From Treponema sp. (GTDB lineage Bacteria; Spirochaetota; Spirochaetia; Treponematales; Rectinemataceae): a DNA stretch of 20,191 bases. Positions within the stretch are counted from its first letter, which is position 1, and each line of letters opens with the position of its first letter. This document shows, one piece after another, positions 7,133 to 15,040 of this stretch. A model generated the notes under the pieces. It was not told the DNA's origin. It did no database searches and saw only the letters and a list, made by a program, of their open reading frames with translations. A program made the translations under genes and the position numbers. The DNA is taken from NCBI GenBank assembly GCA_012516755.1, contig JAAYWE010000275.1:1-20191 (forward strand), written 5' to 3'.

Positions 7133-8785
7133 CTATCTCAATATCCTCTGGCTGATTCTGAATACTAAATCCGGCAAGACCTTGAAAGCATAGTGGCGAT
7201 TTACCCTTTCTCCCCATTGATGATATTCTCTACCCCATGGACCAATATTAATTACAGGTGCTTCTATCAAATCATCCATATACTCGTCCAAATCTTTCTG
7301 AATTACCGCTGATTGCTTTCGTATGTATTCTATCGCATGACTCTCTATTGATGGTGCTAGAAAACTCATATCCGAAATTCCAGGAAAAAAGGGACGGAGC
7401 TTTATTGTTTCTTGATATTCTCTATTGAACTGAGCAATCTCGTCTTTGAGCAGAACCAAAAACTCTTGGTCTCTATATATATCTAATTCGGCTTTTGCAT
7501 AAAAAGGAGGAGCAAAGCCAATAATTGCGCAGGGTCCTTCGATTTGGGCAAATGAAAGCAATTCATGCACTATTCTAGCTGTTTGTAACACGGGATCCTC
7601 GGGATGATACTTTTCGGCTGCTTTTCTTAGTCGATCCAGAATACCCGGTGCAACATATTCAGCACGATCAACCAACTCCGAAAAATCAATAACCCTCGAA
7701 GAAAATCTCTGCATTGCAACATGCTCATTCTTTTTTCTGGAAAAAACAGACTTCCGTTCATGGAAGAGGGAAATAGCATTATTCAGCATCTCCTCCACAA
7801 GTAGCCTAAAACTTTCGAATATTTTTTCAGGTTTCTTTTCAAAGGTCAGAATATTAACAGCACAAAATATATCAAAAGGCATAGTTACATCATAGTGTGT
7901 CCGCATGTCTCGGCAGTAGAGAATGGTTGGCGGAGGCGGTTCCTCTCCAGGAGATATAGCACGAGGGCTAAAGCAATCGCTATTGCATTCTATCTCTCTT
8001 ATAAAAAGAGAAGCAGCTAACGCCGGGTTAAAGCCATCAAAAGGTGCACCTGCATGAGCTGCTTTCCCTACAAACAAAACAAATGGAAGAAGCTTGCTAA
8101 CTGATCCAAGAAATACGGCTTTGGCTTCACCTCCGTCCCCTTGATCGACAGCAGCGTCCAAATTAATTATTGCTCTCATCTGAAGCTGATGAGAAATAAT
8201 AAAATCTGAGAGAATCTTCTTAGCTGCTTTCATACCAACAGAAGCCCCCTCTTCATCTGGCACTGCTAAGAAAATGATATTCCCAATCCTATCAGGATCT
8301 TCCAAGAACCTAGAAATCACAGTAATTGCAGCAGCTAGTCCACTTTTCATATCGAGGATGCCTCTGCCCGGAATGAAATAGCCGCTTTCCAAATCCTTTT
8401 TGAGAGATATTTCTGAAGAGGAAAGGCCCTCTTTAGCAGAAAGCACTTGGAGCATTTTTTTCAAAAGCGCCTCTGGATCAAAAGCAAGAGGCTCTAAGGC
8501 TCCATAATTACTTGTATCAACCACATCATAGTGGCCTGTAAGCGTTATACATGCTTGCCCTTCTCCGGGAGCAAAAGCAATTACAATTCTCCGCTTCCAT
8601 TTATCCTCAGAAATCTCAAATTCTTGAACAAGGTTTGGCCTATTACTAAAGAAGGGAATTTCTCGAAGAACAGAAATAAGAAAATCAGGATAAGATAATT
8701 CTCCTGAGGTTCTAGTTATACTAGAAAATCTGGCCAATCGAATCGCTAAAGATTCAGTATCTATGTTACTGTTTCTGTGAATCAT
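7133..8785 (-). CDS. M20 family metallopeptidase, RocB-like
   Basis: A 550-residue cytosolic zinc hydrolase of the M20 family, matching the long RocB branch (about 560 residues in Bacillus). Seen are TGHYDVVD (metal-binding His and Asp), the GRGILDMKSGLAAAI metal/catalytic segment, the VPDEEGASVGMKAA acid pair, and the dimerisation-domain stretch GKAAHAGAPFDGFNP. RocB is linked to arginine catabolism in Bacillus, but its exact reaction is not established. An aminoacylase or peptidase role here is inference. I find no convincing ribosome site before the ATG at 8785, so the start is uncertain by some residues. Repeat copies lie at 8129-8140 (Q-G-D-G-G) and 7391-7402 (K-L-R-P); the first may be natural family sequence. 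The gene is probably monocistronic, or continues into pyrH after 73 bp. Confidence 0.82.
   Translation of the reverse strand: MIHRNSNIDTESLAIRLARFSSITRTSGELSYPDFLISVLREIPFFSNRPNLVQEFEISEDKWKRRIVIAFAPGEGQACITLTGHYDVVDTSNYGALEPLAFDPEALLKKMLQVLSAKEGLSSSEISLKKDLESGYFIPGRGILDMKSGLAAAITVISRFLEDPDRIGNIIFLAVPDEEGASVGMKAAKKILSDFIISHQLQMRAIINLDAAVDQGDGGEAKAVFLGSVSKLLPFVLFVGKAAHAGAPFDGFNPALAASLFIREIECNSDCFSPRAISPGEEPPPPTILYCRDMRTHYDVTMPFDIFCAVNILTFEKKPEKIFESFRLLVEEMLNNAISLFHERKSVFSRKKNEHVAMQRFSSRVIDFSELVDRAEYVAPGILDRLRKAAEKYHPEDPVLQTARIVHELLSFAQIEGPCAIIGFAPPFYAKAELDIYRDQEFLVLLKDEIAQFNREYQETIKLRPFFPGISDMSFLAPSIESHAIEYIRKQSAVIQKDLDEYMDDLIEAPVINIGPWGREYHQWGERVNRHYAFKVLPDLVFRISQRILR
7391..7402 (+). repeat. 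Degenerate repeat copy (GGGACGGAGCTT) in the M20 peptidase
   Basis: One mismatch from GGGACGGAGGTT, antisense to the gene, read as K-L-R-P in a surface-like segment (about residues 461-464). The same reading frame is used as in dnaX. Confidence 0.5.
8129..8140 (-). repeat. Dispersed repeat copy in the M20 peptidase
   Basis: GGGGACGGAGGT in sense orientation, read as G-D-G-G (residues 216-219) after NLDAAVDQ. Acidic Gly-rich turns are common here, so coincidence is possible. Confidence 0.55.
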
Positions 8786-9138
8786 ATAGATGCTACTTTA
8801 TCATAAATTTGAAAGCTTGGTTCAGTATTTTCACTTGAATTGATGAGACATATGATGACATCCCTCGACATAATACAAATTTAGGAATATCAGGATAATT
8901 GAGCAATAGAGGGACGGAGGTTTATTTTACATTATATCCTATATTTGGCATGCAGCACTAGCCCGTACCTAATTTATTAATCTGCAATGATTTAATAGTA
9001 GCTAGATATTACTAAATCGTACTCAAATCTACTGCTCTCTCTGTGCTACTTACAAGTTGGAAACGGGTTATTGAGAATTTTCAAGTGATAGATCATCAAT
9101 TTTGAATTATTCCTTCTTCTTTCTGCGATGTTTTTAAT
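8786..9138. other. 353-bp gene-free, A+T-rich stretch before the RAYT gene
   Basis: I see no ORF with a ribosome site. It holds one repeat copy (8911-8922) and an imperfect inverted repeat at 8990-9017 (left arm ATTTAATAGTA, right arm TATTACTAAAT, two mismatched pairs, 6-nt centre). No clear promoter can be assigned. The inverted repeat could be a transposase recognition structure, but this is only a suggestion. Confidence 0.4.
8911..8922 (+). repeat. Dispersed repeat copy upstream of the RAYT gene
   Basis: Perfect GGGACGGAGGTT preceded by GA (8909-8910), intergenic, 216 bp before the transposase ATG and in the same orientation. It is the copy closest to the transposase. Confidence 0.85.
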
Positions 9139-9627
9139 ATGAGACATTCAAGGATATTATCAGAAGGATCTTGGTACCATGTATATGCCAAGATCAATAG
9201 AGCAGAATGTATATTTGACAATAAAGGGATAAAGGACCTTTTTCTCAAGGTAGTTCTGCGTGCAAAAACTAAAGCAAGACATCCTTATAAATTTGAAATT
9301 GCAAATTTTTGTATAATGGGAAACCACATTCATTTTTTAATTAGACCAGCAAGAGGAGAATCTCTATCCAAAATAATGCAATGGATATTATCCGTATTTG
9401 CTATACATTATAATAAAATAATACAATCTAAAGGTCATGTATGGTATGACCGTTTCAAGAGCGTGCTAATTAACACCATAAGGCAATTTATTTTGGTATA
9501 TGAATATATAAGCAATAACCCTATAAAAGCGGGCCTTTGCACATTATCCTCAGAATATCGATATTGCGGTGCATACTTCATTTCAAAAAATGATTTTCGG
9601 ATTATAGAGAAAGATTTCGAGTTATAA
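9139..9627 (+). CDS. REP-associated tyrosine transposase (RAYT), Y1/HUH family
   Basis: An intact 162-residue IS200-like (Y1_Tnp) transposase of the RAYT type. The hallmarks are GSWYHVYAKINRAECIF (about residues 10-26), the HUH metal site in NHIHFLI (H63, H65), WYDRFKSVLI (102-111), and the helix YEYISNNPIKAGL, in which Y123 is the likely nucleophile. RAYTs are single-strand-specific nucleases, usually single-copy per family, thought to move or copy short REP repeats dispersed in the same genome. No good ribosome site precedes the ATG, suggesting weak expression. Downstream lies a decayed IS3-type element, so this is an insertion-prone patch. Its cognate repeat cannot be proven from one window; GGGACGGAGGTT is the obvious candidate. 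The family call is firm. Confidence 0.92.
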   Translation: MRHSRILSEGSWYHVYAKINRAECIFDNKGIKDLFLKVVLRAKTKARHPYKFEIANFCIMGNHIHFLIRPARGESLSKIMQWILSVFAIHYNKIIQSKGHVWYDRFKSVLINTIRQFILVYEYISNNPIKAGLCTLSSEYRYCGAYFISKNDFRIIEKDFEL

Positions 9628-9719
9628 TCAAAATAACATAGTAAGCCCTCAAGACTAAAACAAATCAGCAGGATAATAAAGTAATTCAATATTTTTTGTA
9701 TAAATAGCGACAAGCAGGC

Positions 9720-10620
9720 ATGAAGTCTATTATGCTCAAGTAGTACAAAAAGGAATCAACGCAAAATCGGCGGTTGAAGTAACCAAGGCAAAAAGACTAT
9801 TCAGGAAATCGGCATGATTTTGCAGGTACATCCAAACCCAAATGCATACCAATCTAGTCGCCTTTTGGAAAAAAACAGCTTTCGGGGAAAAGGGCTCCGC
9901 TCTTCTAGAAAGACACAAAGAACAAAGAAACATAGAAAACCATAATCAAAACAGAACTGTCCAAGCAAAACGGACAATTACAAGCTGAGAACGAATTCTT
10001 CAAAGAATACTAACAACTGGACCGCACCAAACCAAAATGGTATAGCAAGATCTGAGGCTTTGCTTGCGTCGCCAATTTGACCTTTTAAGGATATCACGAA
10101 TGTCCTATTGCTGGGGAGCTAGTCTCATACGAAAAAACAATGACGACCTCTAAATGCTCATGGAAATCCTTGTGATTCCACACGATAAATCTATCTTCCG
10201 ATATCTCAATATTGCGTATGAACTTACAAATCTTTATATGACACGGAAGCATGCGCAAAGGATTATGCAAAGAGCGATTTTGCGAGCCATTTATACAGGG
10301 GAACAGTTTTCAAAACCGGCGACAAGCATAAAGAAATGCCACTATCTCTTGCGATATAAGGCAAAAGGCGGCCTACCGAATCGTATTAAGGTCGCACATA
10401 CGACCACTGCGAAAATCGATCATGGTTGTGCGCATTTAGCGATGGCTGTTGACCTGTCTCAAGCCAGATTCCTGCGCGGAGCGTTTCAAAATCCAAATAT
10501 TCTGTGGGGCACTCAAGTACAAAGGCATCCGAATAAAGAAACACATGGCATGAGGTGCATAAGATTCACATTAAAAAGCAGAACAAAAGGCTTTATACAA
10601 AGGGACGCAGTATAGCGCTT
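9720..10620 (+). pseudogene. Decayed IS3-family insertion sequence (orfA and orfB relics)
   Basis: Pieces of both transposase genes can be read only by switching frames and passing stops. OrfA: NQGKKTIQEIGMILQVHPN (about 9776-9835), then, in another frame, NLVAFWKKTAFGEKGSALLE (about 9846-9910), and later a QLQAENEFFKE-like coiled-coil end near 10010. OrfB: a region around 10090-10145 with NDDL before an in-frame TAA, then AYELTNLYMTRKHAQRIMQR, ILRAIYTGEQFSKP, a YLLR segment and GCAHLAMAVDLSQARFLRG, matching the HTH_21 and rve parts of IS3 OrfB. The first catalytic Asp region (normally TDIT) reads HTTTAKI, and the later DDE residues are not recognisable. The open frame at 10154-10615 is therefore a relic, not a functional gene. 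I could not identify terminal inverted repeats, so the borders are approximate. Confidence 0.82.
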
Positions 10621-10856
10621 CAAGAATTGGCACAAATCCACAGATTCTCAAATGCCAGCATCGACGCTTTTCGTGATCTTGGATCCTGCATAGTGCTCCG
10701 CATACAGAGCAAATGAATTTGCTCCCTTGGGATGACCCACTACAATTCTCATCTAAGAGATTCTATTCATTTGGAAGATTATGGTCTATAATAGCAACGA
10801 TCTCTCTTGTTACTCATCCGCGTCAGTTTATTGAATTCAAATACGGAAGGCCTTGC
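10621..10856. other. Gap between the IS relic and prs
   Basis: No gene is supported. It probably contains the eroded 3' end of the IS3 element. TATAAT at 10787-10792 could be a -10 box for prs, but no good -35 lies at a suitable distance, so I do not call a promoter. Confidence 0.35.
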
Positions 10857-12185
10857 ATGAGTTATTCAGATCCAACCCATTTAGGCATTATTGCTTGCCC
10901 AGGAGCAGAAGCGTTCGCAAATCAGGTCATCCGAAAGCTCTCAGGAATCTATAAGCATCGATTCATGAGAAAAGCTCAGGCTATAGCTGGAAGATATCAT
11001 ATCACGCCCGACTTGGTTATTAGAAAGATCAACTTTGCAAATGACTGTAACACAGGCATGCTTTTCTTGCCAGGAGATAAAGAACGTTATCGACCTCCAA
11101 AATTCAAGATTAATGTAAGACATACTTACTTTGCAAATGGTGAAATAAAAACAGAAATCCTTGAATCTATCCGGGGAAGAAGCATCTATATTTTTCAGGA
11201 TGTGGAAAATCATCAACTCGTCTTATTTAATGATGGTACTATCCAAAAAGTCCTTTCTGTAAATGATCACATTTTTAACCTTTTTGTAGCTATTGATGCT
11301 GCCATGCAAGCTGGAGCTGCAGAAATAAATCTTGTGCTACCAATATATCCCTATTCGAGACAACATAAGAAAAAAGGAAGAGAGGGATTGACTGCAGCTC
11401 GAATCGGCAAGATGCTGGAAAGCCTTGGTGTTAATAGGATCATCACTCTTGATATTCACTCAAAGGAAATTGAGAATGCATTTGACCGGCTCAGAATGGA
11501 AAACCTACATGCCTCTTTTCAGATAATTGAAAAACTTACATCGATTATCGATATAGCAAAAGAAGACATAGTGGTGCTCGCACCCGATACCGGTGCGGTC
11601 GATCGAAATAAATTCTATGCAAATGCTTTGCAAAAGCCCTTGGCTTTACTTTACAAAGAAAGAGACTATTCAAAAATCACTAAAAGCGCAACAGAGACAA
11701 ATATCAGCGAAATGCGATTGCTCGGCAATGTCTCGAATAAAGTTGTCTTTATGGCAGATGATATGATTGGAACTGGTGGAACTCTTATTAAGGCAATGAG
11801 ATATCTGAAAGAACTTGGCGCTAGCAAGGTTATATGTGCTGTTAGTCTTCCAATTTTTTCAGCAAATTCTATTGATGACTTTGATGCTGCTTATAAAGAA
11901 GGGTTATTCTATAGAGTAATAGGCACAAATGCCATATATCATAATGAGTTGCTAAAGAAAGAATGGTATATCCAGAGCGATGTCACTGGCCTTTTTGCAC
12001 AGGTGATTAGCTTACTGCATCACGATAGATCCTTAAGCTCTCTGTTGGATAATCGTGATGTGGTAGCACGCCTCATTAAGAGAAAGTTGGAGAGTACGAG
12101 CAGCAGTAGAACTTCTCCAAATCAGCCAAAGGATGAGAATGCGAATGAAGATGTTGTTCCTTATGGCGCAGCTAATAAGCCATGA
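10857..12185 (+). CDS. prs: Ribose-phosphate pyrophosphokinase (PRPP synthetase), long form
   Basis: Makes PRPP from ribose-5-phosphate and ATP for nucleotide, His and Trp synthesis. The core is recognisable: VNDHIFNLFVAIDAAMQAGA (135-154), PYSRQHKKKGREGLTAARI (165-183), LDIHSKEIENAF (198-209), and the PRPP loop VVFMADDMIGTGGTLIKA (296-313, usually DDMIDTGGT). At 442 residues it is about 120 longer than the common 315-residue enzyme, with a longer N-terminal region and a polar C-terminal tail (about 415-442). I place the start at ATG 10857, behind GGAAGG (10845-10850, 6-nt spacing). The frame is open 48 codons further up, but that stretch borders the IS relic and has no ribosome site. Divergent residues in usually fixed motifs make full catalytic activity likely but not certain. 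Confidence 0.88.
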   Translation: MSYSDPTHLGIIACPGAEAFANQVIRKLSGIYKHRFMRKAQAIAGRYHITPDLVIRKINFANDCNTGMLFLPGDKERYRPPKFKINVRHTYFANGEIKTEILESIRGRSIYIFQDVENHQLVLFNDGTIQKVLSVNDHIFNLFVAIDAAMQAGAAEINLVLPIYPYSRQHKKKGREGLTAARIGKMLESLGVNRIITLDIHSKEIENAFDRLRMENLHASFQIIEKLTSIIDIAKEDIVVLAPDTGAVDRNKFYANALQKPLALLYKERDYSKITKSATETNISEMRLLGNVSNKVVFMADDMIGTGGTLIKAMRYLKELGASKVICAVSLPIFSANSIDDFDAAYKEGLFYRVIGTNAIYHNELLKKEWYIQSDVTGLFAQVISLLHHDRSLSSLLDNRDVVARLIKRKLESTSSSRTSPNQPKDENANEDVVPYGAANKP

Positions 12186-12239
12186 GACTTACCCTCATCC
12201 TTTTATTAATCAAAGCCAGAGCATATTTGAGAAAGCGAA

Positions 12240-13265
12240 TTAACGTTGCACTCTACCGGAAGCATCTCCTCCTAAGAGTTTCTCAACCTCTCCCTTTTCA
12301 AGAAGGGCAAAATCGCCTGAAATAGAATGCTTTAGGCACGAAAGGGCAGTTGCATATTCAAGGGCTGCTTGATAATCCTTCTTAGTGATTAATCCGTATA
12401 TTAAGCCGGCGACAAAACTATCTCCAGCCCCAACTCTATCCACAATATCCGATATATGGTATTTGCGAGAGATAAACCTCCGTCCCTCACTTACAATCAT
12501 CGCTGACCAATCATTATTATCGGCTGAGTAACTTTCTCGAAGAGTCACTGCTGCTATCTTTGCATTCGGATACTGTTTTAAAGCAGTCTCGCACATCTCT
12601 TGATACGCATCAATATCAAGTTGTTGAGCTCCAATTGCAGAAGGACCTTTAATCCCTAATGATTTTTGATAATCTTCTTCATTCCCTATAAGGATATCCG
12701 CATATTGGGCAATTTTACACATCACACTATATGCATCTACTCCATAATTCCATAATTTGGCTCTATAATTCAAATCAAAAGATACGGTTAATCCCCTGTC
12801 TTTAGCAATGCAAGCAGCTTTTATCGTTTCATCAGCGCAATTCTGAGAAAGAGCAGGTGTAATTCCCGATACATGAAACCATTGCATATCTTTAAAAGAA
12901 GCTTCCCAGTCGATATCCTCTTCAGCAATTCTGGAAATCGCTGAGTTTTCTCTATCATAAATGACATTACTTGGACGCTGATTGGCTCCATTCTCAAAGA
13001 AATATATTCCCAGCCTTCCCTTTTTGAATTTTAGGCATGAAACATCAACACCATGAGACCGAAGCTCTCTCATGCATCCTCTGCCAATCGGATTGTCTGG
13101 CAAAATGCTAATAAATCGCGCCGTAATGCCCAATCTTGACAGAGCAACAGCCACATTTGCTTCGCTTCCACCAAAAGTCGCTTCAAAAAAAGGCGATTGA
13201 AGCAATCTTTCCTGTCCGGGAGATTTTAACCGAAGCATAATCTCCCCAAATGTCGTTATGCTCAT
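12240..13265 (-). CDS. kdgK: 2-keto-3-deoxygluconate kinase (PfkB family)
   Basis: PfkB-fold sugar kinase of 341 residues, phosphorylating 2-keto-3-deoxygluconate (KDG) to KDPG. Seen are the N-terminal ITTFGEIMLRL, the substrate motif FGGSEANVAVALSRLG (about 31-46) and the catalytic PfkB signature DRVGAGDSFVAGL (about 272-284, Asp as base). The LRESYSADNNDWSA segment is typical of KDG kinases. Its ribosome site, GGGAGGAG, is 7 nt before the ATG. It follows kdgA by 14 bp and is surely in the same transcript; the product of this kinase is the substrate of KdgA. E-G-R-R-F near residue 260, just before the catalytic loop, is encoded by a repeat copy (12475-12487). Relatives have a similar-length turn there. 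A generic sugar kinase is possible from sequence alone, but context supports KDG. Confidence 0.9.
   Translation of the reverse strand: MSITTFGEIMLRLKSPGQERLLQSPFFEATFGGSEANVAVALSRLGITARFISILPDNPIGRGCMRELRSHGVDVSCLKFKKGRLGIYFFENGANQRPSNVIYDRENSAISRIAEEDIDWEASFKDMQWFHVSGITPALSQNCADETIKAACIAKDRGLTVSFDLNYRAKLWNYGVDAYSVMCKIAQYADILIGNEEDYQKSLGIKGPSAIGAQQLDIDAYQEMCETALKQYPNAKIAAVTLRESYSADNNDWSAMIVSEGRRFISRKYHISDIVDRVGAGDSFVAGLIYGLITKKDYQAALEYATALSCLKHSISGDFALLEKGEVEKLLGGDASGRVQR
12475..12487 (-). repeat. Dispersed repeat copy inside kdgK
   Basis: AGGGACGGAGGTT preceded by TG, sense orientation, read as (S)E-G-R-R-F. The same frame is used in the tandem array after parB. Confidence 0.8.
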
Positions 13266-13279
13266 TCTAATTCTCCTCC

Positions 13280-14158
13280 CTATTCTACAAGATGAATCTG
13301 GGTATGCAATCCAGGAATACTTATACTCACCTCCACCAAACCTTGTCCTTTTTCGACCTCAGAACCAGGCACAACATAGGCTTTCAAATAGGAAAGCATA
13401 GCTAATGTTCGTTTGATCGATGGGGTTTTGACTTCAATACAGCCTCCAATACAACCTCCGTCCCTCATTGATCTAATCTGGTTTTCTTCATCTATTATGC
13501 CGTCCTGCACGATTGGCAAGAATCCCATCATCGCTCGTCGTGCAGATTTTACAAGTCTTTCAATTTCATCAAATTTACGAGCTTCAAGAAGATCTGCTGA
13601 AACAATCCATGAACCACCACATGCCAATACATTCTTCAAAGAAAGGTATTCATGAATGTTGTTTTCCTGAATTCCCCCTGTTGGAATGAATGATATTTGC
13701 TGATATACTGATTTGAATGCATTAAGAGCCTTAACTCCACCCGAAACCTCTGCAGGAAAGAATTTCAAGATACTAAGACCCATAGCCATAGCTTGTTCTA
13801 TAAGCGAAGGGTTGTTTACGCCGGGGAAAACAGCAACATCCTTTCCCAAGCAGTATTCACATATAGATGGATTAAAACCTGGCGAAACAATAAACTGCGC
13901 TCCTGCCAAAAGAGCCGCATCTACTTCATCTTTCTTCGTCACTGTTCCAGCACCTACAATAATATCCTCATGGCACGATGCAAATCTCTCGATTACTTTT
14001 GGTGCAGCCTTTGTTCTAAAAGTGATCTCGGCAACAGACAATCCTCCTCCGCGAAGTGCTTTAGCTAGACCATCTGTCATCTCCTCAGAATCAATCTTTA
14101 TCACAGGGATGAGGCCAGTTTTATAAAACAGTTCTCCTATTTTCTCTTTTTTTACCAT
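13280..14158 (-). CDS. kdgA: KDPG/KHG aldolase with degenerate C-terminal VOC-like extension
   Basis: Class I aldolase splitting 2-keto-3-deoxy-6-phosphogluconate into pyruvate and glyceraldehyde-3-phosphate. The TIM-barrel is complete in residues 1-212: general base E44 in EITFRT, GAGTVTKKDEVDAALLAGAQFIVSP, and Schiff-base K132 in LKFFPAE. The length of 292 residues exceeds the usual 205-215. The extra part, about residues 213-292, ends with QIHLVE and has CIEVKTPSIKRTLAMLSYLKA, resembling the end of the glyoxalase/VOC-type domain fused to KdgA in some Firmicutes. It is too short for a full VOC domain and begins with a repeat copy (M-R-D-G-G-C). Start ATG 14158 has GAGGA 7 nt upstream. The aldolase call is firm; the origin of the extension is inference. 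Confidence 0.9.
   Translation of the reverse strand: MVKKEKIGELFYKTGLIPVIKIDSEEMTDGLAKALRGGGLSVAEITFRTKAAPKVIERFASCHEDIIVGAGTVTKKDEVDAALLAGAQFIVSPGFNPSICEYCLGKDVAVFPGVNNPSLIEQAMAMGLSILKFFPAEVSGGVKALNAFKSVYQQISFIPTGGIQENNIHEYLSLKNVLACGGSWIVSADLLEARKFDEIERLVKSARRAMMGFLPIVQDGIIDEENQIRSMRDGGCIGGCIEVKTPSIKRTLAMLSYLKAYVVPGSEVEKGQGLVEVSISIPGLHTQIHLVE
13453..13467 (-). repeat. Dispersed repeat copy in the kdgA extension
   Basis: TGAGGGACGGAGGTT in sense orientation, read as M-R-D-G-G-C (residues 231-236) in the odd C-terminal extension. It shares the extra TGA at its 5' side with the kdgK and tandem copies. Confidence 0.8.
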
Positions 14159-14451
14159 TGCATAATCCTCAAAAATGTTACGTACTAGTCCACATAGCCA
14201 AAGTCAAGTCTCGCCTTTAGCTAGAGCCGACAAAATATCAAATCGACAGAATATTTCAGTCCTAATTGTTCTATGACGAAATCCTCTGTCCCCGATTTCC
14301 TCCCCGATTTCATGCATTCCCGATTTTTCAGACTTTTTCAGTACGCAATTCACAATCAAAATTCCAACTAGATAGGATTTGCCCTCTTACCTCTCTTCTC
14401 TTTCTGATCAAAATCAGTAAAGCGAACCTTCTTCTAGCCTTAAGGCTTATA
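14159..14451. other. 293-bp gap between yhcH and kdgA
   Basis: No gene is supported. It contains an A-form repeat copy (14283-14293), after which CCCGATTT is repeated three times (14291, 14303, 14319). It also has an imperfect palindrome, ACAGAATATTTCAGT (14246-14260, five of seven pairs matched), that could be a regulator site for kdgA. On the minus strand a TTGACT lies near kdgA, but without a matching -10 box. Confidence 0.4.
14283..14293 (-). repeat. Dispersed repeat copy, A-form, intergenic
   Basis: GGGGACAGAGG on the minus strand, upstream of kdgA, beside three short CCCGATTT repeats. Confidence 0.75.
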
Positions 14452-14910
14452 TTATATAGCCACTTTAACTACAACTTTTTTCACAGGTTCCGCCAATGTT
14501 CCAGCTTTCATGCATGGCCGATGAGCATCTTCAGGAAAAAAAATTGCAAGTTGCTCAGCACTCATCGCCAGAACATTAGCATTTCTATCTGTTGGTGAGG
14601 CATAAAACTCTATATCAGGCTTGTAAGGCTCGATGACATTGAGTTCATTTGCTGGCAGCACCTCGATAATTTCTTTTCCTGAAATCATCATTTGAATGTC
14701 TATATATTCTCGATGAGATTCAAATCTGCACGCTGAATGCTCCTTAGCTGTATATTCTTGAATGAGCACAAAGACAGCATCGCCATCAACAGAATGCTTT
14801 CCTATTGAAAGCTGACGCCAAAGCCCCTTATGGAGCCAATCAAACGCGACATCTAGATTCTTACTGAGTCCTCGATATCTTGATAGATCTGAAAGCATGC
14901 AAACAATCAT
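14452..14910 (-). CDS. YhcH/YjgK/YiaL (DUF386) family protein
   Basis: A 152-residue cupin-like protein of the YhcH/YiaL/EbgC family. Recognisable are ESHREYIDIQMMISGKE (the family has H..YIDI), MSAEQLAIFFPEDAHRPCM and the C-terminal VKKVVVKVAI, where His and acidic residues form a putative metal site. Members sit in sugar-acid operons (sialate, 2,3-diketogulonate, uronates) and are suspected to act on or isomerise intermediates; no general reaction is established. The start at 14910 has AAGGAG 8 nt upstream. It lies between kduD and kdgA on the same strand, so a helper role in uronate catabolism is a context inference. The gaps of 130 and 293 bp on either side leave open whether it is cotranscribed. 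Confidence 0.85.
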   Translation of the reverse strand: MIVCMLSDLSRYRGLSKNLDVAFDWLHKGLWRQLSIGKHSVDGDAVFVLIQEYTAKEHSACRFESHREYIDIQMMISGKEIIEVLPANELNVIEPYKPDIEFYASPTDRNANVLAMSAEQLAIFFPEDAHRPCMKAGTLAEPVKKVVVKVAI

Positions 14911-14973
14911 CTTTTTACTCCTTATATAGGCATTTCCGAATTAATAAATAATCGCTCTTATCAATAATCAACA

Positions 14974-14986
14974 AACCTCCGTCCCT
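14974..14986 (-). repeat. Dispersed repeat copy between kduD and yhcH
   Basis: Perfect AGGGACGGAGGTT on the minus strand in the 130-bp gap; its GGAGG is 66 bp from the yhcH start, too far to act as its ribosome site. Confidence 0.8.
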
Positions 14987-15040
14987 CCTGCCACTAAAGC
15001 CATAAATTCTACACAAGGAACCATATCTTTTTTATGACAG

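Noticed and set aside
10154..10615. A separate 153-residue hypothetical protein
   Set aside because: Its residues match pieces of IS3 OrfB with lost catalytic motifs and a stop just upstream, so it is part of a decayed transposase.
10713..10856. N-terminal extension of PRPP synthetase from an upstream ATG
   Set aside because: It has no ribosome site and borders the IS relic; ATG 10857 has GGAAGG at proper spacing.
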